DNA of 59,764 nucleotides from OLB7 sp966250335. Lineage in GTDB: Bacteria; Bacteroidota; Ignavibacteria; OLB7. The first letter of the stretch is position 1; each line of letters starts with the position of its first letter. This document shows, one piece after another, positions 50,591 to 59,764 of this stretch. Position numbers and translations under genes: made by a program. The notes beneath the pieces were generated by a model. That model was given only the letters and a program-made list of their open reading frames with translations, was not told where the DNA came from and did not search any database. The stretch is from assembly GCA_966250335.1 (NCBI GenBank), contig CBINGZ010000039.1, forward strand, positions 1 to 59,764, in the 5' to 3' direction.

Positions 50591-50849
50591 CCCGCAGTGG
50601 AGAACAATCAACGCCAGATCACCTTCGTACGGAAGCGCCATCCCGACTACAAGGTCTACGCCTCGTCGGTGATCCTCTTCAAGACGACGCTGAACGGAGA
50701 GAGCATCCTTCTGGAATTCGCCATCGACAAGCCGGTGGAACCGAGCCACTCGGTTCACGATGTGAACGTCGAGGGACGGATCAATATGGTCGAGGAGGTG
50801 AACGCGATCGCGGTGGGGGATATCGAACGGGAGTTCCAGGCGGGAGTAC

Positions 50850-51878
<1,029 letters not shown>

Positions 51879-52207
51879 CGGTGATCCGGGATTCATCCTC
51901 CGGAGAACTCGCCTCCACGCACGATTCGTTCCCGTTCCGCCGAACGGCCGGCGCAGCCGCGAGCATATCGATCCCCCCGATTCTCCTCTCCGCTCATCCC
52001 GTTCAACCGACGGAGGTGATGCCGTCGTCCCGATTTGCCGGATGAAAATCACCCTACCCGAATCACCCGACAGGGTGAAGAATCCCATACCACCCCACCG
52101 GTAGCTTTGTATCAGAAACTGACGACGGACGGCGCCGCTACCGGCCCCGAAGCCATACGGGAAGGCAGGACCGGAGCGGCGGGATATCGCAAGGCAAGGA
52201 TGCAGAC
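51879..52207. other. Divergent intergenic region
   Basis: It should hold the promoters of the flavoprotein gene (minus) and the small conserved gene (plus). A 7-bp inverted repeat TCACCCT/AGGGTGA spans 52049-52078, and ACCCGAATC-ACCCGA repeats inside it; either might be an operator. No gene seen. Confidence 0.4.
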
Positions 52208-52495
52208 ATGACGCAACGACCGACATCGGGACAACACTACATCATTCGGATCCGCGAGAAGATCGACGAGCGCTGGGCCGAGTGGTTCAACGGGATGTCG
52301 ATCACGCTGGACGACGAGGGAACGGAACTGAACGGCAGGCTTGCCGATCAGGCGGCGCTTCACGGGATCATCGCCACCATCAGCCGTCTGGGACTTCAGC
52401 TTGTGGCGATCAATCAGGCCCCCCCTTCCGATCCCCCGCGCGCCGCCGAACCATCGGGGATGGAGAGAGCCGAAGAGTACGGCGCACACGACTGA
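52208..52495 (+). CDS. Small conserved hypothetical protein
   Basis: The protein has 95 residues: 'WAEWFNGMSITLDDEGTELNGRLADQAALHGIIATISRLGLQLVAINQ' split over strand-strand-helix. This segment resembles a widespread family of small proteins in which the last helix packs on a short beta-hairpin. Such proteins are frequently annotated hypothetical. AAGGA at about 52196 serves as a ribosome site. The tail is Pro/Ala-rich. It lies 37 bases before the di-haem cytochrome gene. Confidence 0.72.
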   Translation: MTQRPTSGQHYIIRIREKIDERWAEWFNGMSITLDDEGTELNGRLADQAALHGIIATISRLGLQLVAINQAPPSDPPRAAEPSGMERAEEYGAHD

Positions 52496-52532
52496 GATCG
52501 CATCAACCCACTGAGCATAGAGGAGAACGAAT

Positions 52533-53444
52533 ATGAAGAAGGTTTTGAAATGGACTCTGCGCATCGTCGGCGGTCTGATCGGCCTGGTGGTCGTCGGCCT
52601 GGGAGTCGTCTACGCGTGGACCGAAATGGAGATGAACGAAACCTACGATCTGAAGTCCGACAAGATCATCGTTTCGACCGACTCGATCACACTCGATCGG
52701 GGCTACCACCTGGCGACCAATCTGGCGAAATGCGTCGACTGCCATAAGGAGGACTTCGCCGGCTCCACGATCGTCGACGACCCGGTGCTGGGACGCCTGG
52801 TGGCGCCGAACCTGACGAAAGGGAAGGGAAGCGTGACGGCGAACTACACCGATGAGGACTGGGTACGGTCGATCCGCTACGGAATCGATCCCAAGGGACG
52901 CCCCCTGATCTTCATGCCGTCGCACGAATACTGGCACTTCGATGACGCCGAGCTGGGGGCGATCATCAGCTACGTCAAGTCGAAGCAGCCGGTCGACCGC
53001 GAGAACGAGAAGATCTGGGCAGGTCCGCTGATCCGCACCCTCTTCGCCCTGGGGCAGGTCGACATGCTGCCGGTGAAGATCATCGATCACGACGGCCCAC
53101 GCCCCGTTGCCCCCCCGCCGGGACCGACCGCCGAGTACGGCAAGCATCTGGCGGCCACGGGAGGCTGCATCAACTGCCACGGGCAGCAGCTTTCGGGGGG
53201 ACGGATCCCCGGCACGCCGCCGGAATGGCCCCCCGCACGCAACCTGACGCCGCATGCGACCGGACTGGGCGCATGGAAGGAGGCCGACTTCTTCAAGGTC
53301 CTCCGCACCGGAATCCGTCCCGACGGATCGAAGCTCGACGACCACATGCCGTGGAAGTACACGGCGAAGATGTCCGACGACGAGATCATGGCGCTCTGGC
53401 GCTTCCTCAGAACCGTGGAGCCGAGAGAAGCCGGAAACCGATAA
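52533..53444 (+). CDS. Membrane-anchored di-haem cytochrome c
   Basis: The protein has 303 residues. An N-terminal membrane helix (about 9-29) anchors two haem-binding domains in the periplasm: CVDCH (Cys67-His71) with 'APNLTKGKG' and CINCH (Cys212-His216) with 'NLTPHATGLGAW' after a Pro-rich linker. This twin-domain form is that of cytochrome c family proteins related to alcohol-dehydrogenase cytochrome subunits (c-type, 'Y/W..DED/W..' segments). It should pass electrons between periplasmic partners and the membrane. A GAGGAG Shine-Dalgarno lies close upstream. The partner enzyme is not in the window. Confidence 0.88.
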   Translation: MKKVLKWTLRIVGGLIGLVVVGLGVVYAWTEMEMNETYDLKSDKIIVSTDSITLDRGYHLATNLAKCVDCHKEDFAGSTIVDDPVLGRLVAPNLTKGKGSVTANYTDEDWVRSIRYGIDPKGRPLIFMPSHEYWHFDDAELGAIISYVKSKQPVDRENEKIWAGPLIRTLFALGQVDMLPVKIIDHDGPRPVAPPPGPTAEYGKHLAATGGCINCHGQQLSGGRIPGTPPEWPPARNLTPHATGLGAWKEADFFKVLRTGIRPDGSKLDDHMPWKYTAKMSDDEIMALWRFLRTVEPREAGNR

Positions 53445-53572
53445 AACAACCCCCTCCGCTCCCCGCACAAGGGAAGGGACCGGAAGGGCGACAGCACCGA
53501 AGAGCAACGACAGTATCTACAACATCAACGACATCATCAGTCAACAACACACGAGAGAAGAGAGAGAACATC

Positions 53573-54049
53573 ATGAAGACAGCAGCAGCATTCGGATTCG
53601 TACTGATCGCGGCATCGACGCTCCTGGGCGGATGTCTTGACGAGACAGCCCCGGTGGACGGCGACGACGTGGCAGCCGCGTTCGGAGCAAGCATCGACGG
53701 AACAACCTGGACGGCGGCCGCACCGAGCGCCACACGCGTCGTGCCGCCGAACGCGATCACGATCGTGGGAACCTCCACCACCACCGGAGAGTATATCTCG
53801 ATCAATCTCAGGGCCTCCTCGACCGGCGCCTATTCCTTCTCCGGAAACCAGCATCTGGCGATCTGCAAGAAGGGTGGAAAGGAGTTCACCACGGCGGCCG
53901 GCGGATCGGGGACCATCGAGGTCACGAAGTACGATGAGGAAAAGAAACTGATCTCGGCAACCTTCACCTTCGTTGCCAAGAACAGCGCCGGCGAGAAGGT
54001 CACGATCGCGGAAGGAAAGGTCACCAACATCAAGTGGCGCGAGCAGTAA
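53573..54049 (+). CDS. DUF6252-like lipoprotein
   Basis: The protein has 158 residues from the ATG at 53573, preceded by GAGAGAG. The lipobox is LLGGC. After a short linker comes 'ASIDGTTWTAAAPSATRV', 'IVGTSTTTGEYISINL' and 'SATFTFVAKNSAGEKVTIAEGKVTNIKW'. This order is typical of DUF6252 lipoproteins, widespread in Bacteroidota. No function is established. The gene stands alone with a gap of about 380 bases before the regulator downstream. Confidence 0.78.
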   Translation: MKTAAAFGFVLIAASTLLGGCLDETAPVDGDDVAAAFGASIDGTTWTAAAPSATRVVPPNAITIVGTSTTTGEYISINLRASSTGAYSFSGNQHLAICKKGGKEFTTAAGGSGTIEVTKYDEEKKLISATFTFVAKNSAGEKVTIAEGKVTNIKWREQ

Positions 54050-54428
54050 CCCTGACGGCTCACGCAGAGAAACCACCACAACGAGCAGGATGAGGGGATC
54101 GGATGATCCCGATGAACGAGAGCGAGCAGGATGAAAAGATTGATCCGATAAACGAAAGGAGCGTCGACATGCCGATCTCCTCACCACGGAGAGCGGCATG
54201 CGACGATGGAATCGAACCGCAGACCACCACCACTTCACCCCCGGAGAGAGATATCGCCGAGAGAGGGATATCTGTTGAGAACGGCAGCGGGCATCGTCAC
54301 GGACGATGCCTTCGCCGTTTCCCCGCATCACAACGCCGGATCGCGGATCGGACCGCGCCGGACCGTATTTTGTGTTCATTCACGTCGCGCCGGAGCCGCC
54401 GGAGAGACGTTTCCAACCCGCAGTCGTT
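54050..54428. other. Intergenic region before the MalT-like regulator gene
   Basis: It contains a short inverted repeat AGATATC/GATATCT (about 54249-54273) and the larger hairpin at 54280-54319. It probably holds the lipoprotein terminator and the regulator promoter. No convincing coding frame. Confidence 0.4.
54280..54319 (+). terminator. Hairpin between lipoprotein and regulator genes
   Basis: GGCATCGTC pairs with GACGATGCC around ACG, and AACGGC/GCCGTT extends the stem beyond a 3-nt internal loop. T-rich sequence after it is weak. It is about 240 bases after the lipoprotein stop. Confidence 0.45.
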
Positions 54429-57152
54429 ATGTCGCACCAGATAGCGCCGCTTCTCAAGACCAAACTCTTCGTGGTACGCCCGCAGGAGCGCCTCGTCGTG
54501 CGCGAGCGGCTCTCGGAGCTCCTGGATCAGATTCCACGGAGGAAGCTCACCCTGATCTCCGCCACCGCCGGGTTCGGCAAGACGACCCTCATCAGCGACT
54601 GGGTGCGGCGGACCGGCTACCCGACCGCATGGGTCTCGCTCGACGAGGGGGACAACGCGCCGGAACGCTTCTTCGCCTACCTGAACGCCGCGCTCCGGAC
54701 GGTCGACCCGACGATCGGGGCCCTGGTGACGCAGGCGCTGGAGCTCCCCCAGCTCCCCTCCCCGGAGTCGCTGATGACCCTCATCATCAACGACATGGCG
54801 ACGCGGGAGGGGGAGCTGCTGCTGGTGCTGGACGATTATCACGTGATCACGAACAGCGCCATCGACGAAGCGCTTCTCTTCTTCCTTGAACATGCCCCTC
54901 CCGGAGTCCACGTGGCGCTGACCACCCGGATGGACCCCTCGATCCCCCTTGCCCGGTTCCGGGGACGACGGGAGCTGGTGGAGATCCGCGCCGACGACCT
55001 CCGCTTCTCCCTGGAGGAGGCCGCGCGCTTCTTCAACGAACAGATGCGCTTCGATCTGACCGAGAGCGACCTGGCGGCCCTTCAGTCGCGGACGGAGGGG
55101 TGGATCGCCGGCCTTCAGATGGCCGCCCTCTCGCTGCAGGGAAGGCACGATATGAGCGACTTCATCGCCGCGTTCAGCGGCGCCGACCGCTACGTGCTCG
55201 ATTATCTTCTGGAGGAGGTGATCACCCGCCAGCCGAAGGAGTTCCAGCAGGTGATGTTCTCGCTGGCGATCCTCGACCGCTTCAACGGATCGCTCTGCGA
55301 GGCGGTAACCGGATGCCCCGACGGCCGGGCGCTGCTGGAACATCTGGAACGCGCGAACCTCTTCCTCATCTCCCTGGACAATCGCCGCGAATGGTACCGC
55401 TACCACAAGCTCTTCGGCGATCTGCTCCTCCACAGACTTCAGCAGGAGCACGAGGATCTCATCCCCGAACTCCATCGCAGAGCGAGCCGATGGCTGGAGT
55501 CCGAGAGACTTGTGCTCGGGGCGCTGACACACGCCCAGGCCGCCGGCGACGACGCGCTTATCGCATCGATCCTCGATAAATACTGGCGCGATATGCTCGA
55601 GCACGGCAAGCCGGAAGCCCTTCGCGGCACGATCGAGCGGCTGATCGGCAACGGCTTCGGCGAGAATCCCCGCCTCATGGTGCAGCGCGCCTGGTTCAGC
55701 GCGCTCACCAACCGGATGGAGGAGGTGGCGCCGCTGCTGGAGAAGATCGACACGATCTTCGAACGCCGGCCGGAGGACCCGGACCGCCGCGAGATCGAGG
55801 GGCACGTCATCCTGATGCGGGCGATCATGGCGCGCGACATGGGAGATACGGCCCTGACGGCCGAGCTCTCCGAACGCGCGCTCCAGATGATCCCCGAGCG
55901 CCGCCGCGGTGAACCGGGCTACGGATGGATCACGGCACATGGGGTGATCCTCTCGCTGCTGGGGGATGCGCACCACGCCGAAGGACGCCCCCGACAGGCC
56001 GCCGCCGCGTTCGAGCGCTCCCTCTACTACGGCAGAAGCACCGGCGACCTTTACAACAAGCAGCTCGCCCTGGTCAACCTGGCGCGCGAGGCGTTCACGA
56101 TGGGGGAGCTGACGCGGGCGCTGGAACTGCTGGATGAGATCGACGAGACGGCCGATTCATCGGGCGGAGTGATACGCCGCGTGGCGCTTCAGATCGACCT
56201 GCGCGCCAAGGTCCTCTTCGAACGACACGATATAGAAGGGGCAATGGAACGATCGATGGCGGCCGAGGAGCAGACCAATATCAGGCGGATGGGAGGCCTG
56301 CTCCAGTCGGCCAAGGTCCGCTTCGACCTGACGGTGCTGACGGAGAACTGGACGGAGCTGGATAGAATCGTGACCGACCTGGAAGGGTTCTCCCTCTCCT
56401 CCTACTGGGAACGGTTCCAGACCCTCCTTCAGGCGATGCGCGCCGAGTACCATCTGAGAACGGGAGAGACGGCGAAAGCCCTCGAATGGGCCGAAGCCTC
56501 GCGGGCCCGGACGAACGACGACGGATCGCAACGCCGCCGCACCTTCTTCATGCGCCGCGACGAGGATCTCCTCTACTGCCAGATCATGATGGCGCTGGAA
56601 CGATACGATATGATAGGAGAGCTGTCGGCAGAGCTGGAACGGGACTACAGGAGGGCCGAGGCGCTCCCCTTCCTCCTCCGCGCCCGCTCCCTTCGCGCCC
56701 TGATGCTCCAGAGGATGGGAGATCCGTCGGGACTCGATATTCTGGAGGAGTCTCTCGCCCTTGGCGCCCCCGAACGGATCATCCGTCCCTTCACCCGCCC
56801 CATCTGCGACCTGACGCCCCTCTTCGCCGAGCGGAAAAAACGGCTTGCGGGACGCCCGGAGCCTCTCCCCGCCGATTACATCGCAAAGATCTATACCGCC
56901 GTCGGCATCGACGCTCCGGCGACGGTCGAGGTGAAACCGCGCCGCGGATACGATATCGCCGGCCAGTTGACGGCGCGGGAGATGGAGATCCTGCAACTTC
57001 TCGCACTGGGATATTCCAATAGAAAGATCGGGGAGAAGCTCTATGTGTCGGTGAACACCGTGAAGACGCATATCACCAATCTCTTCACGAAGCTCGACGC
57101 CCAGAATCGCGTGGAGGCGCTCGCCCGGGCAAAGGAGGCCGATCTGCTCTAG
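54429..57152 (+). CDS. MalT-like LuxR-family transcriptional regulator (STAND ATPase)
   Basis: The protein has 907 residues from the ATG at 54429. It has an N-terminal STAND/NACHT-type ATPase with Walker A 'ATAGFGKTT' (about 45-53) and Walker B 'LLLVLDDYH' (about 133-141). A helical region and a long TPR-like sensor section follow (residues of about 400-830, e.g. 'RAIMARDMGDTALTAELSERAL'). A LuxR/FixJ helix-turn-helix closes the chain ('LTAREMEILQLLALGYSNRKIGEKLYVSVNTV'). MalT-class proteins bind an inducer, oligomerise with ATP and activate transcription. The inducer and targets are not shown; the convergent DUF2723 gene is no obvious target. Confidence 0.92.
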   Translation: MSHQIAPLLKTKLFVVRPQERLVVRERLSELLDQIPRRKLTLISATAGFGKTTLISDWVRRTGYPTAWVSLDEGDNAPERFFAYLNAALRTVDPTIGALVTQALELPQLPSPESLMTLIINDMATREGELLLVLDDYHVITNSAIDEALLFFLEHAPPGVHVALTTRMDPSIPLARFRGRRELVEIRADDLRFSLEEAARFFNEQMRFDLTESDLAALQSRTEGWIAGLQMAALSLQGRHDMSDFIAAFSGADRYVLDYLLEEVITRQPKEFQQVMFSLAILDRFNGSLCEAVTGCPDGRALLEHLERANLFLISLDNRREWYRYHKLFGDLLLHRLQQEHEDLIPELHRRASRWLESERLVLGALTHAQAAGDDALIASILDKYWRDMLEHGKPEALRGTIERLIGNGFGENPRLMVQRAWFSALTNRMEEVAPLLEKIDTIFERRPEDPDRREIEGHVILMRAIMARDMGDTALTAELSERALQMIPERRRGEPGYGWITAHGVILSLLGDAHHAEGRPRQAAAAFERSLYYGRSTGDLYNKQLALVNLAREAFTMGELTRALELLDEIDETADSSGGVIRRVALQIDLRAKVLFERHDIEGAMERSMAAEEQTNIRRMGGLLQSAKVRFDLTVLTENWTELDRIVTDLEGFSLSSYWERFQTLLQAMRAEYHLRTGETAKALEWAEASRARTNDDGSQRRRTFFMRRDEDLLYCQIMMALERYDMIGELSAELERDYRRAEALPFLLRARSLRALMLQRMGDPSGLDILEESLALGAPERIIRPFTRPICDLTPLFAERKKRLAGRPEPLPADYIAKIYTAVGIDAPATVEVKPRRGYDIAGQLTAREMEILQLLALGYSNRKIGEKLYVSVNTVKTHITNLFTKLDAQNRVEALARAKEADLL

Positions 57153-57158
57153 CCTCCG

Positions 57159-59090
57159 CTACCGGGCCGGCGCGCCCGCGGCCTGAAGCGAGGCGCGGAG
57201 CCCGCCGAAGAACCGTTCGGTCTCCAGCACCTGATCCTCGCTGTTCAGCGGGAGATCGGGAATGTCGGTCGTATCGTATCCGGGGTCGAAGCTGAGAGCA
57301 TACGTTAAATATTGAAATGCGATAGAATCACGTCCGCGCCCCAGCTCGTAGAGTCCGCGCGCGTAGAGGCTGCGGCCGTAGAGCTCATGCGCCTTGGCCC
57401 TGTAGGGATCGACCGGTCCCTCCGGACGATGGAAGATGTAGGCGGGGAACTCCTGCGGCAGATACTCCTCCCCCGTCGTCAGACGGAGTGCGAGATAGTT
57501 CGGCACCCGTTTGTATGCGGCCCCGATGCTGGGGTCGATCTCGCCGGTCACCAGCACCGGCCGTGAAGGGATGGCGGCATCGATGATGGCGTTGACCATC
57601 GCCAGATACGCCCCGTCGAGCGCCCTTCTGTCGTACTCCTCGCCGCTGTCGTACTTCGCCACTTCGACGCGGAACCGTTCCATCTCATCGCGAGCTTCCG
57701 CCACCAGCGCAGGACGGGTCGTCAGCAGCTCGTCGAGATACCAGCGGTAGGCAAGGAAACCGCTGTGGAGAACGACGACATCGGGACGCATCCCCTCCAC
57801 ATGCTGCATGTAGAAACTGCCGGAGAGCCAGAAATCCCACTGCTGCGATATGATAAGGGCGTTCGGCGGCGCCTGGGTCAGCATGTTCGTCGCCATATCC
57901 TCCGCCATACGCTCTCCGCTCCTGTCGTTCCGGTCGTAGTTGACGATCCCGACGACGACCGCCGTCGCCACGGCCAGGGCGGTCGCTATCCTCACGTTCG
58001 TCATCTCCGCCAGCAGCCCCAGCCCGAACGCGACCCAGATCCCGACCGCGCATATCGCTGTCAGATAATACGGCTCGATATCCACCACATCGTATCCCCC
58101 CGCATAGACAACTCCCGCCGCGAAGAGAAGAACGGTCATGACCGCCAGCGGAACGTTCCGCCGGAAGAGCGCGACGATCCCCGCAAGCGCCAGACCCCCT
58201 CCCAGGTATCCCAGCTCCGAGGGGAGCCGCGAGAAGAAATACGATGTCTGCTCCCCGAACGCATCGCCGTTTCTGAAGAGAAGCCGGCCGAACATCCGCC
58301 CCGTGACATGATTCATGAAATACTCCCACGTCACCACGTTGCCGACGTTGACGGGAGGATGCGCCGCCGCCCTGATCGGCAGAATCGCATACGGCAGCAG
58401 ACCGAGCAGGAAGGGAGGGGTCAGTGCGACAAGCCGGCCGAAGAGGATCGGCGCCCCTTTCCTCCGGAGACGCCAGAAGTAATAGCAGAGGAATCCCGGC
58501 GCCAGCAGCGCCGTCATCACATGGTTGGTGAAGGCAAGCCCGAGCATGAAGGCGAAGAGGGAGCCCGACCGTGTAAACTCGAACGGCGATCCTTCGGTAC
58601 GCCCCCCTTCGGCATCGACATATCTCACGAAAAGAAGGGTCGAAAGCGTCATGAGAAGAAGATGGAGCGAGTAGACCTCGAAGCCGGTCCCCTGGCTCCA
58701 CCAGAACGACGAGAGCCCCGCGACAAGAGCCGCAAGGGCATCCGGAAGAGGACTCGGACCGCCCCCCCCCTTCGCCGTCAGAGCGCCGGTACGCCGCCGC
58801 AGATCATGCAGCAGAAGGGTGAAGACGCCGACGGAGGCAGCCGTAAGAAGCGCCGAGAGAACGTTGAGCGCCACGACCGTGCGCATCGGCATAAGACCGG
58901 CAAAGAGAAAGCCGAGAAGTGTGATGGTCGGATACCCGGTCGGATGCGGAACGCCCAGGAGCCCCGCCGCAGCCGCCATCTCCCCCCCGTCGACGAACCC
59001 GAACGACAGATTCATCGTGAGAAGGTAGAGAAGCCCGGCAATGAAAGCAGCGGCCGTCGCCGAGGCCACCCGAAAGGAATAAGAGGTCAT
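57159..59090 (-). CDS. DUF2723 multi-span membrane protein (glycosyltransferase-like)
   Basis: The protein has 643 residues with about ten predicted membrane helices in the first 400 and a soluble C-terminal part. The conserved N-terminal 'FVDGGEMAAAAGLLGVPHPTGYP' is the DUF2723 signature loop. Members are GT-C-like and related to eukaryotic TMEM260, an O-mannosyltransferase, so transfer of a lipid-linked sugar to protein on the periplasmic side is plausible but not shown for this protein. It converges with the regulator gene, six bases apart, and is divergent from ruvC. Confidence 0.85.
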   Translation of the reverse strand: MTSYSFRVASATAAAFIAGLLYLLTMNLSFGFVDGGEMAAAAGLLGVPHPTGYPTITLLGFLFAGLMPMRTVVALNVLSALLTAASVGVFTLLLHDLRRRTGALTAKGGGGPSPLPDALAALVAGLSSFWWSQGTGFEVYSLHLLLMTLSTLLFVRYVDAEGGRTEGSPFEFTRSGSLFAFMLGLAFTNHVMTALLAPGFLCYYFWRLRRKGAPILFGRLVALTPPFLLGLLPYAILPIRAAAHPPVNVGNVVTWEYFMNHVTGRMFGRLLFRNGDAFGEQTSYFFSRLPSELGYLGGGLALAGIVALFRRNVPLAVMTVLLFAAGVVYAGGYDVVDIEPYYLTAICAVGIWVAFGLGLLAEMTNVRIATALAVATAVVVGIVNYDRNDRSGERMAEDMATNMLTQAPPNALIISQQWDFWLSGSFYMQHVEGMRPDVVVLHSGFLAYRWYLDELLTTRPALVAEARDEMERFRVEVAKYDSGEEYDRRALDGAYLAMVNAIIDAAIPSRPVLVTGEIDPSIGAAYKRVPNYLALRLTTGEEYLPQEFPAYIFHRPEGPVDPYRAKAHELYGRSLYARGLYELGRGRDSIAFQYLTYALSFDPGYDTTDIPDLPLNSEDQVLETERFFGGLRASLQAAGAPAR

Positions 59091-59124
59091 GCAAAGGAAG
59101 GATAAGAAACGCCCACGCCCAAAT

Positions 59125-59206
59125 TACTCTCTTCTCTCTCTTTTCTTAAACTCTGTCTCCTCTGTGACTCCCTGTTTTTTTCTCTTCCTCTTCTCCCCCA
59201 CCTTAT
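59125..59206. other. Polypyrimidine tract upstream of ruvC
   Basis: Almost all bases on the plus strand over about 80 nt are C or T, with two T-rich runs. It forms the leader or promoter side of both divergent genes. Confidence 0.5.
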
Positions 59207-59216
59207 ATTACCCGCT

Positions 59217-59764
59217 ATGCGAATAATGGGAGTAGACCCCGGCACCCTGATCACCGGCTTCGGCGTCATCGACTGCGAAGGAGGCAAAACCACGCTCGTC
59301 GAATACGACGTCATCCGAATGAAGCCGACGTTCACCATGCCCAAACGTCTGGAAACGATCTACCGCCAGCTCGACGAAGTGATCGCCCGCACACTCCCCG
59401 ACGAGTTCGCGATAGAATCGGCCTTCTACTCCAAGAACGTGCAGTCGACCCTGAAACTCGGCCATGCCCGCGGCGTCTCGATCCTGGCGGCGGTGCTCAG
59501 GGGCATACCGACCGCCGAGTACGCTCCGCGTGAGGTGAAGCTGGCGGTGACCGGGAGCGGGGCGGCGACGAAGGAGCAGGTGGAGTATATGGTGATGGCG
59601 ATGTTGAAGATGCAGAAGCAGCATGAGTTGCTGGATGCCACCGATGCGCTGGCTCTGGCTCTCTGTCATAGTCTCAAGCTCACTGTGCCGCAGGCGGCCG
59701 GGAAGAAGGGGTGGGAGCAGTTTATTCGGGAGCATCCGGAGCGAGTTGCTAAGCGGGGAGAAGA
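59217..59764 (+). CDS. ruvC: Crossover junction endodeoxyribonuclease RuvC (truncated by window end)
   Basis: The first 182 residues are visible; the gene runs off the right edge. The acidic catalytic residues are all present: Asp7 (GVDPG), Glu67 (AIESAFYSKN), Asp140 and Asp143 (LLDATDALALALCH). 'LGHARGVSILAAV' is also conserved. It cuts Holliday junctions symmetrically in partnership with RuvAB. The sequence already exceeds the usual 160-175-residue RuvC by a basic tail, so the stop must be near. Confidence 0.95.
   Translation, partial: MRIMGVDPGTLITGFGVIDCEGGKTTLVEYDVIRMKPTFTMPKRLETIYRQLDEVIARTLPDEFAIESAFYSKNVQSTLKLGHARGVSILAAVLRGIPTAEYAPREVKLAVTGSGAATKEQVEYMVMAMLKMQKQHELLDATDALALALCHSLKLTVPQAAGKKGWEQFIREHPERVAKRGE

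Noticed and set aside
54190..54240. tRNA on the minus strand (GGTTCGATTCC resembles a T-loop)
   Set aside because: The bases flanking the loop do not form a T-stem, and no acceptor, D or anticodon stem can be placed around it.
54297..55976. Minus-strand open frame opposite the MalT-like gene
   Set aside because: Composition is His/Arg/Glu-rich with no motifs; the plus frame has Walker and LuxR motifs.

Overview
The window (about 60 kb, GC-rich) looks chromosomal and comes from a Gram-negative bacterium of the Bacteroidota/Chlorobiota (FCB) group. A Kapabacteria- or Ignavibacteria-like lineage is my best guess, but no marker gene here fixes the taxonomy. Support: at least five secreted proteins end in a type IX secretion system (T9SS) sorting domain; there are many lipoproteins and outer-membrane beta-barrels; there are tail-fibre-like secreted proteins of the Bacteroidota 'IGTxxPdxsAiLDl' type; DUF2723 and DUF5985 families are present; and Shine-Dalgarno sites are absent from many starts. 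I saw no rRNA, tRNA, insertion sequence, integrase, phage gene or CRISPR array.

Layout. 0-5 kb: a truncated gene end, a TPM-domain membrane protein, a T9SS choice-of-anchor B protein, a membrane 2Fe-2S ferredoxin and an SDR lacking its Tyr/Lys pair. 5-18.5 kb: two giant secreted repeat proteins (881 and 1252 aa) sharing a module. Between them lie a SurA/PpiD-like peptidyl-prolyl isomerase, a lytic transglycosylase, a small acidic protein, a phospholipase-D-like protein and a TPR protein. 18.5-21.1 kb: a tandem pair of PNGase F-like T9SS proteins. 21.4-26.2 kb: the peptidoglycan glycosyltransferase MtgA, then five co-directional envelope genes made of paralogous lipoproteins and beta-barrels. 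26.5-33.9 kb: a cupin; an operon of a PHM-like copper-monooxygenase-type lipoprotein, a beta-barrel and a CX4CH haem lipoprotein; a degenerate ATP-dependent DNA ligase; a CX4CH-plus-beta-propeller lipoprotein; and a conserved hypothetical. 34-36 kb: an ERI1-like exonuclease, the fluoride channel CrcB and a winged-helix-DUF5985-DUF5985 trio. 36.3-38.7 kb: an ArsI/CadI-like metalloenzyme with a legible promoter and operator, a protein of six tandem HTH/Myb-like repeats, a 57-nt inverted repeat and a DUF486 membrane protein. 38.9-45.9 kb: a di-haem peroxidase, a T9SS PhoX-family phosphatase, a candidate structured RNA ending in an intrinsic terminator, and mutS. 46-50.4 kb: a secreted protein with type VI Hcp-like signatures and a 1081-aa T9SS surface protein. 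50.6-59.8 kb: small conserved proteins, a thioredoxin-reductase-like flavoprotein, a di-haem cytochrome c, a lipoprotein, a MalT-like LuxR regulator, a DUF2723 membrane protein and the start of ruvC.

Two themes recur. Most genes serve the cell envelope or surface: secretion, periplasmic folding, wall synthesis and turnover, haem and copper redox lipoproteins, adhesin-like fibres. Several enzyme homologues also have altered catalytic residues (DNA ligase, SDR, one PNGase F-like protein, the PHM-like protein), which suggests repeated repurposing or decay. The best candidates for something undescribed are the six-repeat DNA-binding protein with its inverted repeat, the degenerate ligase, the candidate RNA upstream of mutS, and the duplicated lipoprotein/beta-barrel set.
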